Assembly: GCF_012163135.1 (NCBI RefSeq) | Contig: NZ_JAAVUP010000001.1 | Coordinates: 1,054,001 to 1,118,000, forward strand | From: Neoroseomonas oryzicola | GTDB taxonomy: Bacteria; Pseudomonadota; Alphaproteobacteria; Acetobacterales; Acetobacteraceae | DNA length: 64,000 bases | Reading direction: 5' to 3' | Shown here: piece after piece, positions 32,767-41,099 of the stretch | Layout of the letters: the number at the start of each line of letters is the position of its first letter | Numbering within the stretch: the first letter of the stretch is position 1 | Program-made: the position numbers and the translations under genes | The notes under the pieces: generated by a model | Database searches by the model: none | Seen by the model: the letters and a program-made list of their open reading frames with translations, nothing else | Told to the model about the DNA's origin: nothing

Positions 32767-33693
32767 TCAGGCCGGCGGGGCCGGGTCTCCGTCCCGGGCC
32801 TCGGCCGCGGCGAGGCGCTGCTCGAGGTCCAGGACCTTGCTCTTGAGCGTGAGGAAGGACTCGCGCCCCGCCCGCATCGCCTCGCTACGGTCCAACTGGG
32901 CAGCGCAACGGCGCATCTCCGCGGCAAGGTGATCGACCGGGCACCCCGTCGGCAGGAACGGATGGAACCAGAGCGCTACCTCGGGCTTGTCGACCACATT
33001 CGGCGGATCGAGCAGGGATGGATAGACGGTCCGGTTGGGCGCGCGGGACACGAGGTCGGTCCGCACCAGCGACAGTTCGAGGAGCGGATGCACCGGCACG
33101 CCCAGCACCGTTTGCGTCGCGTGGAAATTGTTCGCGTGGACGTGGAAGACGGTGAAGTCGCGCGCCAGGTTGCGCAGGGCAACACGCTTGGGCTCGCGCT
33201 GGGCGTCCGTCGCGATGGCGTTCAGCGCATGCAGTTCCAGCGTGATCTGCCCGAAGCGCCGCAGGACCGCCCGCGGCATGGTTCGCAGGACGGGCCATTC
33301 GAAGCCCTCGATGTCCATCTTGAGCACGAGGTCGTCGCGATCGGTCGCCAGGCCATCCACGACCTCGGCGATCGACGTCAACTCCGCCGTCGGCGACGGT
33401 CCGATCCCTCGGCGCGTGAACCTGAAGCCGGGATGGTCGTGCGGCGGGCCGACGATGGTGTGGTCGAACATGTGGACCACGTGTCCCCGCTCGGCCATTT
33501 CGAGGTCGAAGCTGATCTGCCGGCCGATGCCGGCACTGATGACCGGTTGATCGCTCAGCAGTTCCTCGAGCAACACGTAGCCGCCGTCGCTCCGGCGGTT
33601 GCCGAAGCGCCTGCGCGTGAAGCCGGGAACCTCGTAAGGCGTCAGCAGGCCGAGCAGGTCCAGGATCTCGGCAACGTCGTGACCCGCGCTCAT
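32767..33693 (-). CDS. Methyltransferase-domain protein, FkbM/METTL24-like
   Basis: 308 residues. RRFGNRRSDGGYVLLEELL opens a methyltransferase-like domain of the type found in METTL24 (Methyltransf_22); ISAGIGRQISFDLEMAERGH is the likely SAM-binding strand and loop, and LVLKMDIEGFEWPVL (K125-W133) is the FkbM-type acidic motif. The last 45 residues form a predicted coiled coil (SEAMRAGRESFLTLKSKVLDLEQRLAAAEARDG), which could mediate oligomerisation. Substrate is unknown; sugar or secondary metabolite O-methylation is typical for FkbM. The neighbour aroKB starts on the same strand and ends 25 bases upstream. Confidence 0.78.
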   Translation of the reverse strand: MSAGHDVAEILDLLGLLTPYEVPGFTRRRFGNRRSDGGYVLLEELLSDQPVISAGIGRQISFDLEMAERGHVVHMFDHTIVGPPHDHPGFRFTRRGIGPSPTAELTSIAEVVDGLATDRDDLVLKMDIEGFEWPVLRTMPRAVLRRFGQITLELHALNAIATDAQREPKRVALRNLARDFTVFHVHANNFHATQTVLGVPVHPLLELSLVRTDLVSRAPNRTVYPSLLDPPNVVDKPEVALWFHPFLPTGCPVDHLAAEMRRCAAQLDRSEAMRAGRESFLTLKSKVLDLEQRLAAAEARDGDPAPPA

Positions 33694-33718
33694 GTCGCCG
33701 CCGGCCTCCGCCCGCGCA

Positions 33719-35443
33719 TCACCTCGCCCCTTCGTCCCGCAGCAGCGCCGTCACCGCCTCGGCCGGAACCTCGGAACTGGTGAAGCAGTCCCCCGCCCCG
33801 CGCATCAGCACGAAGCGCATCGTGCCGTCGCGGTTCTTCTTGTCCTTCGCCATCCGCCCCATCAGCGCCTCGATCGTGAAGCGCCGCGGCAGGTCCGCGA
33901 TGCGCGAAGGCAGCCCGCAGGCCGCCAGATGCGCGATCACGCGGGACGGCCATTCCTGGCTGCAATGGCCAAGCCGCGCCGACAGCGATGCCGCCAGGCC
34001 AAGCCCGACCCCCACCGCCTCCCCGTGCAGGACCGACCCGTCGAAGCGCGCCTCGGCCTCCAGCGCGTGGCCGAAGGTGTGGCCGAGGTTGAGCAGCGCG
34101 CGGCCGCCCTCGGCGCTCTCCTCCCGTTCGTCGGCGGCGACCACGGCGGCCTTCAGGCGGCAGGATTCCAGCACCGCATGGGTCAGCGCCGCCGTCTCGC
34201 CGGCGACGACGGCGGTGCCGTGCTGCTCGCACCAGTCCCACAGCGCGCCCTGCAGCAGCCCGTGCTTGGCGACCTCGGCATAGCCCGCGCGCAATTCGCG
34301 CGCCGGCAGGGTCGCGAGCGTGTCGGTGTCGGCCAGCACGATGCGCGGCTGATGGAAGGCGCCGGCGAGGTTCTTGCCCGCGCGCAGGTTCACGCCCGTC
34401 TTCCCGCCCACGCTCGAATCGACCTGCGCGAGCAGCGTCGTCGGCACCTGCACGAAGGGCACGCCGCGCATCGCGACCGCCGCGGCGAAGCCCGCGAGGT
34501 CGCCGACCACCCCGCCGCCCAGCGCGATCACCGCCGTGCGCCGATCGAGGCCCGCGCCGAGCATCGCCTCCAGCACCTCCTGCAGGCGGGAGAAATCCTT
34601 CGAGGCCTCGCCCGGCGGCACCGCGACCTCGGCCAGCACGGCGATGCCAGCGGCCTCGGCCCCGGCGCGCAGCGCCGGCAGGTGCAGCGCCGCGACGGAT
34701 TCATCGGTCAGCACCACCGCCTTGCGCGCCGGCAGCACCGGCCCGATCAGCCCACCGGCGCGCGCCAGCAGGCCCGGGCCCACCAGCACGTCATACCCAC
34801 GCTCGCCGAGGCCGACCGACAGGCGCTTCGGCGGCACGGCGGCCGACAGTGCCTCCTCGACGCGGCGCGTCGTCACCTCGGGGCTTTCGTCGGTGCAGGT
34901 CACGGTCACGTCGGCCTCGGCATAGAAGGGGTGCCGCGCGGACATCAGGCGCTGCAGCACCTCGGCCGGGTCGGCGTTGAGGAACATCGGGCGGTGCTCG
35001 CGCCCCGCGACGCGGCGCAGCAGCGTCGCCATGGAACAGCGCAGCCACAGCGTCGCCGCGCCGCTCGCCTTGATGGCGCGGCGCGTCGCCGCATCGGCGA
35101 AGGCACCGCCCCCGGTCGCGAGGACCAGCGGCGGGCCGGCGAGCAGCCTGGTGATGACCCGCCGCTCCCCGTCACGGAAATGTGGTTCCCCGTAGCGGGT
35201 GAAGATCTCGGTGATCGGCATGCCGGCCGCCGATTCGATCTCGGCATCCGCGTCGCGGAAGGGGAGGCCGAGCCGTGCGGCCAGGCGCCGTCCGATCGCT
35301 GTCTTGCCCGCGCCCGGCATGCCGACGAGCACGACGCTCCGCGCCGCCGCGGCGGTGGGGGCCGGTGGGGCGGAAGCGGACGGGGCGACTTCGGCGGGAA
35401 GATCGATGGTGGAGTTGCGCGACACGGGGGCGGAGGCTAGCAC
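33719..35443 (-). CDS. Bifunctional shikimate kinase / 3-dehydroquinate synthase (AroK-AroB fusion)
   Basis: 574 residues in one continuous frame from an apparent GTG at 35443 (a second in-frame GTG lies at 35425). The first 33 residues are a Pro/Ala/Ser extension. Shikimate kinase follows: Walker A GMPGAGKT (41-48), FRDADAEIE, TGGGAFADAATR, RPMFLNADP. After a short junction near residue 203, 3-dehydroquinate synthase runs to the end: TGGGVV-type GGGVVGDLAGFAAAVAMRG, QVPTTLLAQVDSSVGGKTG, and NLGHTFGHALEAE with metal-binding His. The two enzymes catalyse the second and fifth steps of the shikimate pathway. Unfused aroK and aroB adjacent genes are the usual arrangement in alphaproteobacteria; the fusion is known in some Acetobacteraceae. 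Confidence 0.92.
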   Translation of the reverse strand: MLASAPVSRNSTIDLPAEVAPSASAPPAPTAAAARSVVLVGMPGAGKTAIGRRLAARLGLPFRDADAEIESAAGMPITEIFTRYGEPHFRDGERRVITRLLAGPPLVLATGGGAFADAATRRAIKASGAATLWLRCSMATLLRRVAGREHRPMFLNADPAEVLQRLMSARHPFYAEADVTVTCTDESPEVTTRRVEEALSAAVPPKRLSVGLGERGYDVLVGPGLLARAGGLIGPVLPARKAVVLTDESVAALHLPALRAGAEAAGIAVLAEVAVPPGEASKDFSRLQEVLEAMLGAGLDRRTAVIALGGGVVGDLAGFAAAVAMRGVPFVQVPTTLLAQVDSSVGGKTGVNLRAGKNLAGAFHQPRIVLADTDTLATLPARELRAGYAEVAKHGLLQGALWDWCEQHGTAVVAGETAALTHAVLESCRLKAAVVAADEREESAEGGRALLNLGHTFGHALEAEARFDGSVLHGEAVGVGLGLAASLSARLGHCSQEWPSRVIAHLAACGLPSRIADLPRRFTIEALMGRMAKDKKNRDGTMRFVLMRGAGDCFTSSEVPAEAVTALLRDEGAR

Positions 35444-35478
35444 ACAATGCCCAATGCGTGAGGGAGCCGCCGCAAGGC

Positions 35479-35628
35479 ATGCGCCGCAGCCCGTTCCTGC
35501 TGATCCTGCTGGTCGTCCTCGGTGCCATCGCCGTGGGGCTGCTGGGGCTCGGCGCCTTCCCGCCTGCCGTGACGCCCCAGCCCGTCGAGCGCAGCCTGCC
35601 CAACGAACGCTTCACCACCGGCCGCTGA
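35479..35628 (+). CDS. Small single-helix membrane protein upstream of xerD (unknown)
   Basis: 49 residues from the ATG at 35479: MRRSPFLLILLVVLGAIAVG is a membrane helix or uncleaved signal, followed by a short periplasmic tail (FPPAVTPQPVERSLPNERF). Its start lies in the divergent gap from aroKB and its stop 10 bases before the xerD GTG, so the two are probably co-transcribed. Short proteins with the same Pro-rich tail sit before xerC/xerD genes in related genomes as I recall; function unknown. Confidence 0.6.
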   Translation: MRRSPFLLILLVVLGAIAVGLLGLGAFPPAVTPQPVERSLPNERFTTGR

Positions 35629-35638
35629 GACGGGACGC

Positions 35639-36535
35639 GTGACGTCCCGCCACGTCGAGTCCTTCCTGGAAATGCTGGCCGCCGAGCGCGGCGCGGCGCG
35701 CAACACGCTCGCGGCCTATCAGGCGGACCTCGACGACTTCACCGGCTTCGCGGTCCGGCGTGGCGTCGCGGTCCATGCCGCCGGTGCCGACCTGTTGCGG
35801 GACTGGGTCGCGGGCCTCGCCGCCGCGGGCTATGCGGCCCGGACGCAGGCCCGACGCCTGTCCGCCATCCGCCAGTTCCACCGCTTCCTGGCGCGCGAAG
35901 GCATCCGGCCGGACGACCCGACGGAACTGCTGGACAGCCCCCGTCTGCCCGCCAGCCTGCCCAAGGCCCTCTCCGAAGCCGAGGTCGAGCGCCTGATCGA
36001 GGCCGCCGCCGCCCTGGCCGGCAAGCGCGGCCCGGTCGCCGCGGCGGCGGTGGAACTGCTCTACTGCTCGGGGCTGCGGGCCTCGGAACTCGTCTCCCTG
36101 CCCGCCGGCGCCCTGCGGCCCGAGGAAGGCCTGGTCGCCATCCGCGGCAAGGGCGGCAAGGAACGGCTCGTTCCGGTCTCGGCCCGCGCCCGGACGCTCG
36201 CGCTGGCGGCACGCGCCGAAGCCGCCGAGCGCGCCGGCCCCAAAGCCGCCCGCTGGCTGTTTCCCTCCCGCGCCGCGGCCGGCCACCTCACCCGCCAGTC
36301 GTTGGGGCTGCTGCTGAAGGAAGTGGCGCTGGCGGCCGGCCTCGACCCCGCCCGGGTCAGCCCCCACGTGTTGCGGCATTCCTTCGCCTCCCACCTGCTG
36401 GCCAGGGGGGCGGATCTGCGCAGCCTGCAGGTGCTGCTCGGCCATGCCGACATCGCCACCACCCAGATCTACACCAAGGTGCTGGAGGCCCGGCTCAAGG
36501 CGCTGGTCGAGGCCCACCACCCCCTGGCGGGCTGA
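35639..36535 (+). CDS. xerD: Site-specific tyrosine recombinase XerD
   Basis: 298 residues from the GTG at 35639. An N-terminal SAM-like core-binding domain (ESFLEMLAAERGAARNTLAAY) precedes the catalytic domain with all tyrosine-recombinase residues: R148 (GLRASEL), K171 (GKGGKERLV), H243-x-x-R246 (HVLRHSFASH), H269 (LLGHADIATTQIYTK) and Y278. Length and spacing match chromosomal XerD rather than phage integrases. XerCD resolves chromosome dimers at dif. The gene lies among housekeeping genes (aroKB, accA), another argument against a mobile-element integrase. Confidence 0.92.
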   Translation: MTSRHVESFLEMLAAERGAARNTLAAYQADLDDFTGFAVRRGVAVHAAGADLLRDWVAGLAAAGYAARTQARRLSAIRQFHRFLAREGIRPDDPTELLDSPRLPASLPKALSEAEVERLIEAAAALAGKRGPVAAAAVELLYCSGLRASELVSLPAGALRPEEGLVAIRGKGGKERLVPVSARARTLALAARAEAAERAGPKAARWLFPSRAAAGHLTRQSLGLLLKEVALAAGLDPARVSPHVLRHSFASHLLARGADLRSLQVLLGHADIATTQIYTKVLEARLKALVEAHHPLAG

Positions 36536-36590
36536 CCCCGGTCCGAAGGGGGTCGCGCCCCGGCCCGTTTTCGGCTAACCCCCCGGCCCC

Positions 36591-37547
36591 ATGCGCCACT
36601 TCCTGGACTTCGAGAAGCCGATCGCCGAGCTGGAAGGCAAGATCGAGGAGCTCCGTCGGACCACCGACGCGGGCGGGATCGATGTCGCCGAGGAGGTCGG
36701 CCGGCTGCGCGACAAGGCGCAGTCCCTGCTGAAGACGACGTACGCCAAGCTCACCCCCTGGCAGAAGGCGCAGGTCGCCCGCCACCCCGACCGGCCCCAC
36801 GCCACCGACTACATCAACGGCCTGATCGAGGACTTCCTCCCGCTCGCCGGCGATCGCGCCTTTGCCGACGACGCCGCGGTCATCGGCGGCATGGGCCGCT
36901 TCCGCGGCCGCGCGGTGATGGTGCTCGGCACCGAGCGCGGCAACGACACCGAAAGCCGCGTGAAGCACAATTTCGGCATGGCCCGGCCCGAGGGCTACCG
37001 GAAGGCAAAGCGCCTGATGGAGCTCGCCGGGCGATTCGGCCTGCCCATCCTGTCCTTCGTCGACACCGCCGGCGCCTTCCCGGGCATCGAGGCCGAGGCC
37101 CGCGGCCAGGCCGAGGCCATCGCCCGGTCGATCGAAGCCGGCCTCGAGGCCCCCGTCCCCTTCATCGCGACCATCATCGGCGAAGGCGGGTCGGGCGGGG
37201 CCATCGCGCTCGCCGCCGCCGACCGGGTCGTGATGCTGGAACACGCGATCTATTCGGTGATCAGCCCGGAAGGCTGCGCCTCGATCCTCTGGCGCGACGC
37301 CGCCCAGGCCTCGACCGCGGCCGAGGCGCTGAAGCTCACGGCCGACGACCTGCGCAAGCTGAACCTCGTCGATGCGGTGCTGCCCGAACCGCTGGGCGGC
37401 GCGCATCGCGATGCCGAGGCCACCATCGCCGCCCTCGGCGACCGGATCGCGGACCTGCTGGAACCGCTCGTCGAACTGGACGGCGCGACGCTGCGCGCCC
37501 GGCGCCGGGAGAAGTTCCTGGAGATGGGGCGGAGTGGGGTCATCTGA
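36591..37547 (+). CDS. accA: Acetyl-CoA carboxylase carboxyltransferase subunit alpha
   Basis: 318 residues, the full bacterial AccA length. MRHFLDFEKPIAELEGKIEELR is the standard opening; core motifs include TPWQKAQVARHPDRPHATDYI, KHNFGMARPEGYRKAKRLM, FVDTAGAFPGIEAEARGQAE and GEGGSGGAIALAAADRV. It forms the alpha2beta2 carboxyltransferase with AccD for malonyl-CoA synthesis in the cytosol. accD is not in the window. It follows xerD by 55 bases and is followed by a REP-like repeat. Confidence 0.96.
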   Translation: MRHFLDFEKPIAELEGKIEELRRTTDAGGIDVAEEVGRLRDKAQSLLKTTYAKLTPWQKAQVARHPDRPHATDYINGLIEDFLPLAGDRAFADDAAVIGGMGRFRGRAVMVLGTERGNDTESRVKHNFGMARPEGYRKAKRLMELAGRFGLPILSFVDTAGAFPGIEAEARGQAEAIARSIEAGLEAPVPFIATIIGEGGSGGAIALAAADRVVMLEHAIYSVISPEGCASILWRDAAQASTAAEALKLTADDLRKLNLVDAVLPEPLGGAHRDAEATIAALGDRIADLLEPLVELDGATLRARRREKFLEMGRSGVI

Positions 37548-37552
37548 GAGAC

Positions 37553-37607
37553 GGGGGAGGCGCCGCCTCCCCCGCACCCCCACCGCCAAGGGCCGAAAGG
37601 CCCTTGG
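37553..37607 (+). repeat. REP-like palindromic repeat (single unit)
   Basis: Two adjacent hairpins lie between accA and an MFS gene: GGGGGAGGC (37553-37561) pairs with GCCTCCCCC (37565-37573); CCAAGGGCC (37586-37594), loop GAAA, GGCCCTTGG (37599-37607) is a perfect 9-bp stem with a stable tetraloop. The linker CGCACCCCCACCG and the flank AACCCA recur in both halves of the element at 45.5 kb, so this is one unit of a dispersed family rather than a simple terminator. Confidence 0.75.
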
Positions 37608-37625
37608 AACCCAGGACCGGCCGAG

Positions 37626-39092
37626 ATGACCGAGGGGGAAGCCCGGTTCCGGCGGGCCTTTCCGGGCATTGCGCTGACCATCTTCCTCTCGGCGGTCGAC
37701 CAGACCATCGTGGCGACCGCCCTGCCCGCCATCGCCGCCGACATGGGCGGGATCGAGCGGACCTCCTGGATCCTCGTCGCCTACCTGGTGGCGGCGACCT
37801 GCGCGGCGCCGGTCTTCGGGCAACTCGGCGACGCCTTCGGGCGCAAGCCGCTGCTCTACGTCGCGCTGTCGATATTCACCGCGGGCTGCGTCGCCTGCGC
37901 GCTCGCGACCTCCCTGCCCATGCTGGTGACCGCCCGCATCGTCCAGGGCTTCGGCGGCGGCGCCCTGCTGACCATGGCCCAGGCCCTGATCGGGGAGGCC
38001 ATCCCGCCCCGCGAACGCGGCCGCTACCAGGCCTGGATCGCGGGATCCTTCTCCTTCGCCTCGGCCTTCGGGCCGGTCGCCGGCGGCTATGCGACGCAGT
38101 TGTTCGGCTGGCGCTTCGTCTTCGTCATGCTGCTGCCGGTCGCGGCCGCCTGCGCCCTGCTCTCCCTGCGCCTCGAACGCGTCCCCGCAGTGCGCCGCGG
38201 TGTGCGCTTCCGCTTCGACTGGGCGGGGCTGGTGCTGTTCATCGTCGCGGTCGCCTCGGCGCTGGTCGCGCTCGACCGCGGGCGGCGGCTCGATCCCGCC
38301 TTGCTGCCGATGGCCGCCGGCCTCGCGCTGCTGGCCGTTGCCGCCACCCTCCTGCTGCTGCGGGTCGAGCGCGCGGTCCAGGACCCGCTGCTGCCGCTCG
38401 CCGTCTTCACCGAACCTTCGATCGCGCGGTCCTACCTGCTGTCGGCCTGCGTGGTCGGCGCGCAGGTCGGGCTGATCTCCTTCCTGCCGGTCTGGCTGCA
38501 GACGGTGCGCGGTATGGCGATCGGACCGTCGGGGCTGATGCTGCTGTCGCTGTCGCTCGGCGGCGCCTCGGGCGCGATGTTCGCCGGGCGGATGGTCGCG
38601 AAGTCGGGCCATGCGATGCGCTGGCCGACGGTCTTCCTGCCGGTGGGCTGCCTGGTCTGGGCGGTGCTGGCGGTGACGGCGGACAGCCTGCCGCTCGCCG
38701 CCCTGCCGCCGCTGCTGGTCGTCGCGGCGTTCTGCTCCGGCACCTCCTATCCGGTGGTGCAGGTCACGGCGCAGGCGGCGGCGGGCAAGGAGAGGCTGGG
38801 CGCCGCCTCGGCCGGCGTCGCATTCTCGCGCAACATCGGCGCGGCGACGGGCACGGCGCTGGTCGCAGCGGCCGTCTTCGCCGCCCTCACCCTGATCGGC
38901 ACCGGCACGGCGCCGGCCTTCCAGCGTCTGGTGGCGGAAGGGCCCGCCTTCCTCGCCACCCTCGGGCCCGGCGCCGCCGCCGCGCTGCGCGCCGAACTCG
39001 CCGAGGCCTTCCGAATGCTGTTCGTGACCGCCGCGGCGCTGACCGCGGTCGCGGCGGTGCTCGCCTGGCGGGTGCCGCTGCGCCGCTTCTAG
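37626..39092 (+). CDS. MFS drug-efflux transporter, DHA2 (EmrB/QacA) type
   Basis: 488 residues with about fourteen membrane helices. Motif A appears as GQLGDAFGRKPLLYVALS, and the family C motif region as GPVAGGYATQLFGWRFVF. The opening AFPGIALTIFLSAVDQTIVATALPAIAADMGG is the classic DHA2 first helix with the conserved Asp (D in LSAVDQT). It probably exports hydrophobic or toxic compounds by proton antiport. No regulator gene is adjacent. It follows the REP-like unit. Confidence 0.9.
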   Translation: MTEGEARFRRAFPGIALTIFLSAVDQTIVATALPAIAADMGGIERTSWILVAYLVAATCAAPVFGQLGDAFGRKPLLYVALSIFTAGCVACALATSLPMLVTARIVQGFGGGALLTMAQALIGEAIPPRERGRYQAWIAGSFSFASAFGPVAGGYATQLFGWRFVFVMLLPVAAACALLSLRLERVPAVRRGVRFRFDWAGLVLFIVAVASALVALDRGRRLDPALLPMAAGLALLAVAATLLLLRVERAVQDPLLPLAVFTEPSIARSYLLSACVVGAQVGLISFLPVWLQTVRGMAIGPSGLMLLSLSLGGASGAMFAGRMVAKSGHAMRWPTVFLPVGCLVWAVLAVTADSLPLAALPPLLVVAAFCSGTSYPVVQVTAQAAAGKERLGAASAGVAFSRNIGAATGTALVAAAVFAALTLIGTGTAPAFQRLVAEGPAFLATLGPGAAAALRAELAEAFRMLFVTAAALTAVAAVLAWRVPLRRF

Positions 39093-39105
39093 GACGATAG
39101 GCGGT

Positions 39106-39121
39106 TGGCCGGCACCGGCCA
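39106..39121. terminator. Short GC hairpin between convergent MFS and pheA genes
   Basis: TGGCCGG, loop CA, CCGGCCA forms a perfect 7-bp palindrome 14 bases after the MFS stop. The remaining gap to pheA (to 39192) contains further GC-rich partial repeats. No T run. Confidence 0.35.
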
Positions 39122-39192
39122 CCCAAGGCCAGCATCCTGGATGGGTGACCGAATGGTGGTGCGGGCCGGTGCCGCGAGGCCGTGGCGCCCCG

Positions 39193-40050
39193 CTAGTCCG
39201 CCGCGTTCGCCTGCTCGAGCCGGTAGGGATGCGCCGGGTAGCAGCCCAGGATGCGGAACTCCTTCGAGAAGAACTCAAGTTCCTCGAAGGCGCGCTTCAG
39301 CGCCGGGCTCTCGGGGTGGCCGTCCACGTCGCAGAGGAACTGCGCCGCCTCGAACCGCCCGCCCACCATGTAGGATTCGAGCTTCGTCATGTTGATGCCG
39401 TTGGTCGCGAAGCCGCCCAGCGCCTTGTAGAGCGCCGCGGGGATCGACCGGACGCGGAAGACGAAGGTGGTGACGGGGTTCGGCGTATCGATGGCCGGAT
39501 ACGAGCGCTCGCGCGACATGACGTAGAAGCGCGTCGTGTTGTGCGCCTCGTCCTCCACGTTCCGCTTCAGGATCTCGAGGCCGTAGATCTCGGCCGCGAG
39601 CTCGGAGGCGATCGCCGCGTCCTCGATATTGCCGCGTTCGGCGATGAGATGCGCGGCGCCGGCCGTGTCGGCCTCGATCACCGCCTTGAGGTTCATCTCC
39701 TTCAGCAGCCGCAGCACCTGGCCAAGCGCGACGGGGTGGCTGTGCGCGCGTTTGATCGTGCCAAGGCTCGCTCCCTTGGGCGCGAGCAGGCAGTGCTCCA
39801 CGCGCTGGAAGTGCTCGCCGATCACGAACAGCCCCGATTCGGGCAGCAGCCGGTGGATGTCCGGCACGCGGCCGGCGAGCGAATTCTCGCAGGGCAGCAT
39901 GGCGAGGTCGGCGCGCCCGTCCCGCAGCCCCTCCATCGCAGCTTCGAAGGACGGGCTCGGCAGCGTCGTCCAGCCCGGATAGGCGGCGCGGCAGGCCAGG
40001 TCCGAATAGGCGCCGGGCAGGCCCTGGAAGGCGATGGTCGTGTTGGTCAT
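39193..40050 (-). CDS. pheA: Prephenate dehydratase
   Basis: 285 residues, a monofunctional enzyme (no chorismate mutase domain). MTNTTIAFQGLPGAYSDLA starts the catalytic domain; LAMLPCENSLAG and NTTRFYVMSRE are the diagnostic active-site segments (Thr in TRF). The C-terminal ACT domain has IPAALYKALGGFATNGINMTKLESYM: GALV and ESRP, the Phe-binding motifs of well-studied enzymes, appear as AALY and ESYM, the form typical of alphaproteobacterial enzymes. It converts prephenate to phenylpyruvate for Phe synthesis. It lies downstream of kdsB on the same strand, a common alphaproteobacterial pair. Confidence 0.95.
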   Translation of the reverse strand: MTNTTIAFQGLPGAYSDLACRAAYPGWTTLPSPSFEAAMEGLRDGRADLAMLPCENSLAGRVPDIHRLLPESGLFVIGEHFQRVEHCLLAPKGASLGTIKRAHSHPVALGQVLRLLKEMNLKAVIEADTAGAAHLIAERGNIEDAAIASELAAEIYGLEILKRNVEDEAHNTTRFYVMSRERSYPAIDTPNPVTTFVFRVRSIPAALYKALGGFATNGINMTKLESYMVGGRFEAAQFLCDVDGHPESPALKRAFEELEFFSKEFRILGCYPAHPYRLEQANAAD

Positions 40051-40083
40051 GGAAACCCGATCAGCCGAAGGGATGCATCAAGG

Positions 40084-40108
40084 CGGCCCGAGGCGATGCC
40101 TCGGGCCG
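40084..40108 (-). terminator. Strong hairpin between kdsB and pheA
   Basis: CGGCCCGAGGC (40084-40094), loop GAT, GCCTCGGGCCG (40098-40108) is a perfect 11-bp stem about 35 bases before the pheA start on the minus strand. There is no T run. It could act as a transcription pause, an mRNA processing or stability element, or an attenuator-like structure before pheA. Confidence 0.45.
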
Positions 40109-40215
40109 GGAGCGCGAAGCGCGACCGCGCACGGCCAGCAGCCGCCCCGGGCACGACATCGCCGCGCGAAGCCAAGCCGCGCGGATGCGCGGCGCCCGGC
40201 GTCTGAGGGGCGCGG

Positions 40216-40962
40216 TCACGCCCCGTGACCGCGCGGCGCAAGAAGGCTGCGGGCGCGTTCGAGGTCGTGCGGCGTGTCGACGCCGAAGGGCCCGTGGTCG
40301 ACCCGCGCCGCGGCGATGCGCATCCCCGCCTCCAGCGCGCGCAACTGCTCGAGCTTCTCGCGCAGTTCCAGCGGGCTCGCCGGCAGGGTCACGAAGCGGT
40401 CCAGCGCCGCGCGGCGATAGGCATAGACGCCGATATGGTGCCAGCGCGGCCCCTCCCCCCAGGGAATCGGCAGGCGGGAGAAATACAGCGCCGGGGCGAC
40501 GCGCGATTCGCCCTCGAAGGCGCAGGCGCATTTGACGAAAGAGGAGGTGTTCGCCTCCTCCTCGTTCGCGATCGGGCAGACCAGCGTGCCGATGTCCACC
40601 GCAGGGTCGGCGAGAGGTTCCAGCACCGCGCGCAGCGTCTCGGGCGCGATGGTCGGGAAGTCGCCCTGCAGGTTCACCACGACGTCGTAACGGCCCTCGG
40701 GGTCGAGGGCCGCCATGGCGCGATGCACGCGGTCGGTGCCCGAGGGCACGTCGTCGGCCACCAGCACCGCCTCGGCGCCCGCCGCGCGGGCGGCGGCGAC
40801 GATCTCGGGCTCGCCGGCGGCGACCGCGACGGGGCCGATCCCGGCCTCCCGCGCGCGGTCCAGCACATGGGCGATCATCGGCCGGCCGTGGATGTCCGCG
40901 AGCGGCTTGCCTGGCAGGCGGGTGGCCGCCATGCGGGCCGGAATGACGAGAATGGGGCGCAA
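40216..40962 (-). CDS. kdsB: 3-deoxy-manno-octulosonate cytidylyltransferase (CMP-KDO synthetase)
   Basis: 248 residues if started at TTG 40962 (MRPILVIPARMAATRLPGKPL), which gives the standard KdsB length and opening; no ATG or GTG fits better upstream. Motifs: IPARMAATRLPGKPL (nucleotide binding), VPSGTDRVHRA, VVNLQGDFPTIAPE (metal-binding Asp) and HHIGVYAYRRAALDRF. It activates KDO for lipopolysaccharide core or KDO-linked capsule lipids. In the GDFP motif, Phe replaces the more usual Glu (GDEP) seen in E. coli; GDFP is common in alphaproteobacterial KdsB. Confidence 0.92.
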   Translation of the reverse strand: MRPILVIPARMAATRLPGKPLADIHGRPMIAHVLDRAREAGIGPVAVAAGEPEIVAAARAAGAEAVLVADDVPSGTDRVHRAMAALDPEGRYDVVVNLQGDFPTIAPETLRAVLEPLADPAVDIGTLVCPIANEEEANTSSFVKCACAFEGESRVAPALYFSRLPIPWGEGPRWHHIGVYAYRRAALDRFVTLPASPLELREKLEQLRALEAGMRIAAARVDHGPFGVDTPHDLERARSLLAPRGHGA

Positions 40963-41099
40963 GGGTGCGGTTCCGGTTGAAAAGCTGGGGCGACGCGGGT
41001 TGTCTGGCCGATGGCCGGGCACTATGGTCCGGCGCGTTTTAGGCAAGGCGGTCCGGCCGCGCAAACGCGTGCCCGGCGGCCATGAGGGTTCGAGGCGAG

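Noticed and set aside
33719..35443. AroK-AroB fusion considered as a frameshift or assembly artefact
   Set aside because: Both domains are complete and the frame is continuous with no compressed or homopolymeric junction; similar fusions are known in related bacteria.
35639..36535. Tyrosine recombinase considered as an integrase marking a mobile element
   Set aside because: XerD-specific length and motifs, housekeeping neighbours, and no attachment-site repeats or tRNA nearby.
39093..39192. GC-rich gap with cloverleaf-like arms after the MFS gene, considered as a tRNA
   Set aside because: No T-loop GTTCRANTC sequence, no anticodon stem-loop and no CCA-end context; only short GC palindromes.
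36495..39278. Very long minus-strand open frame (927 codons) opposite accA and the MFS gene
   Set aside because: It is an antisense shadow produced by high GC third positions; its composition is Arg/Gly/His low complexity and it matches no family.
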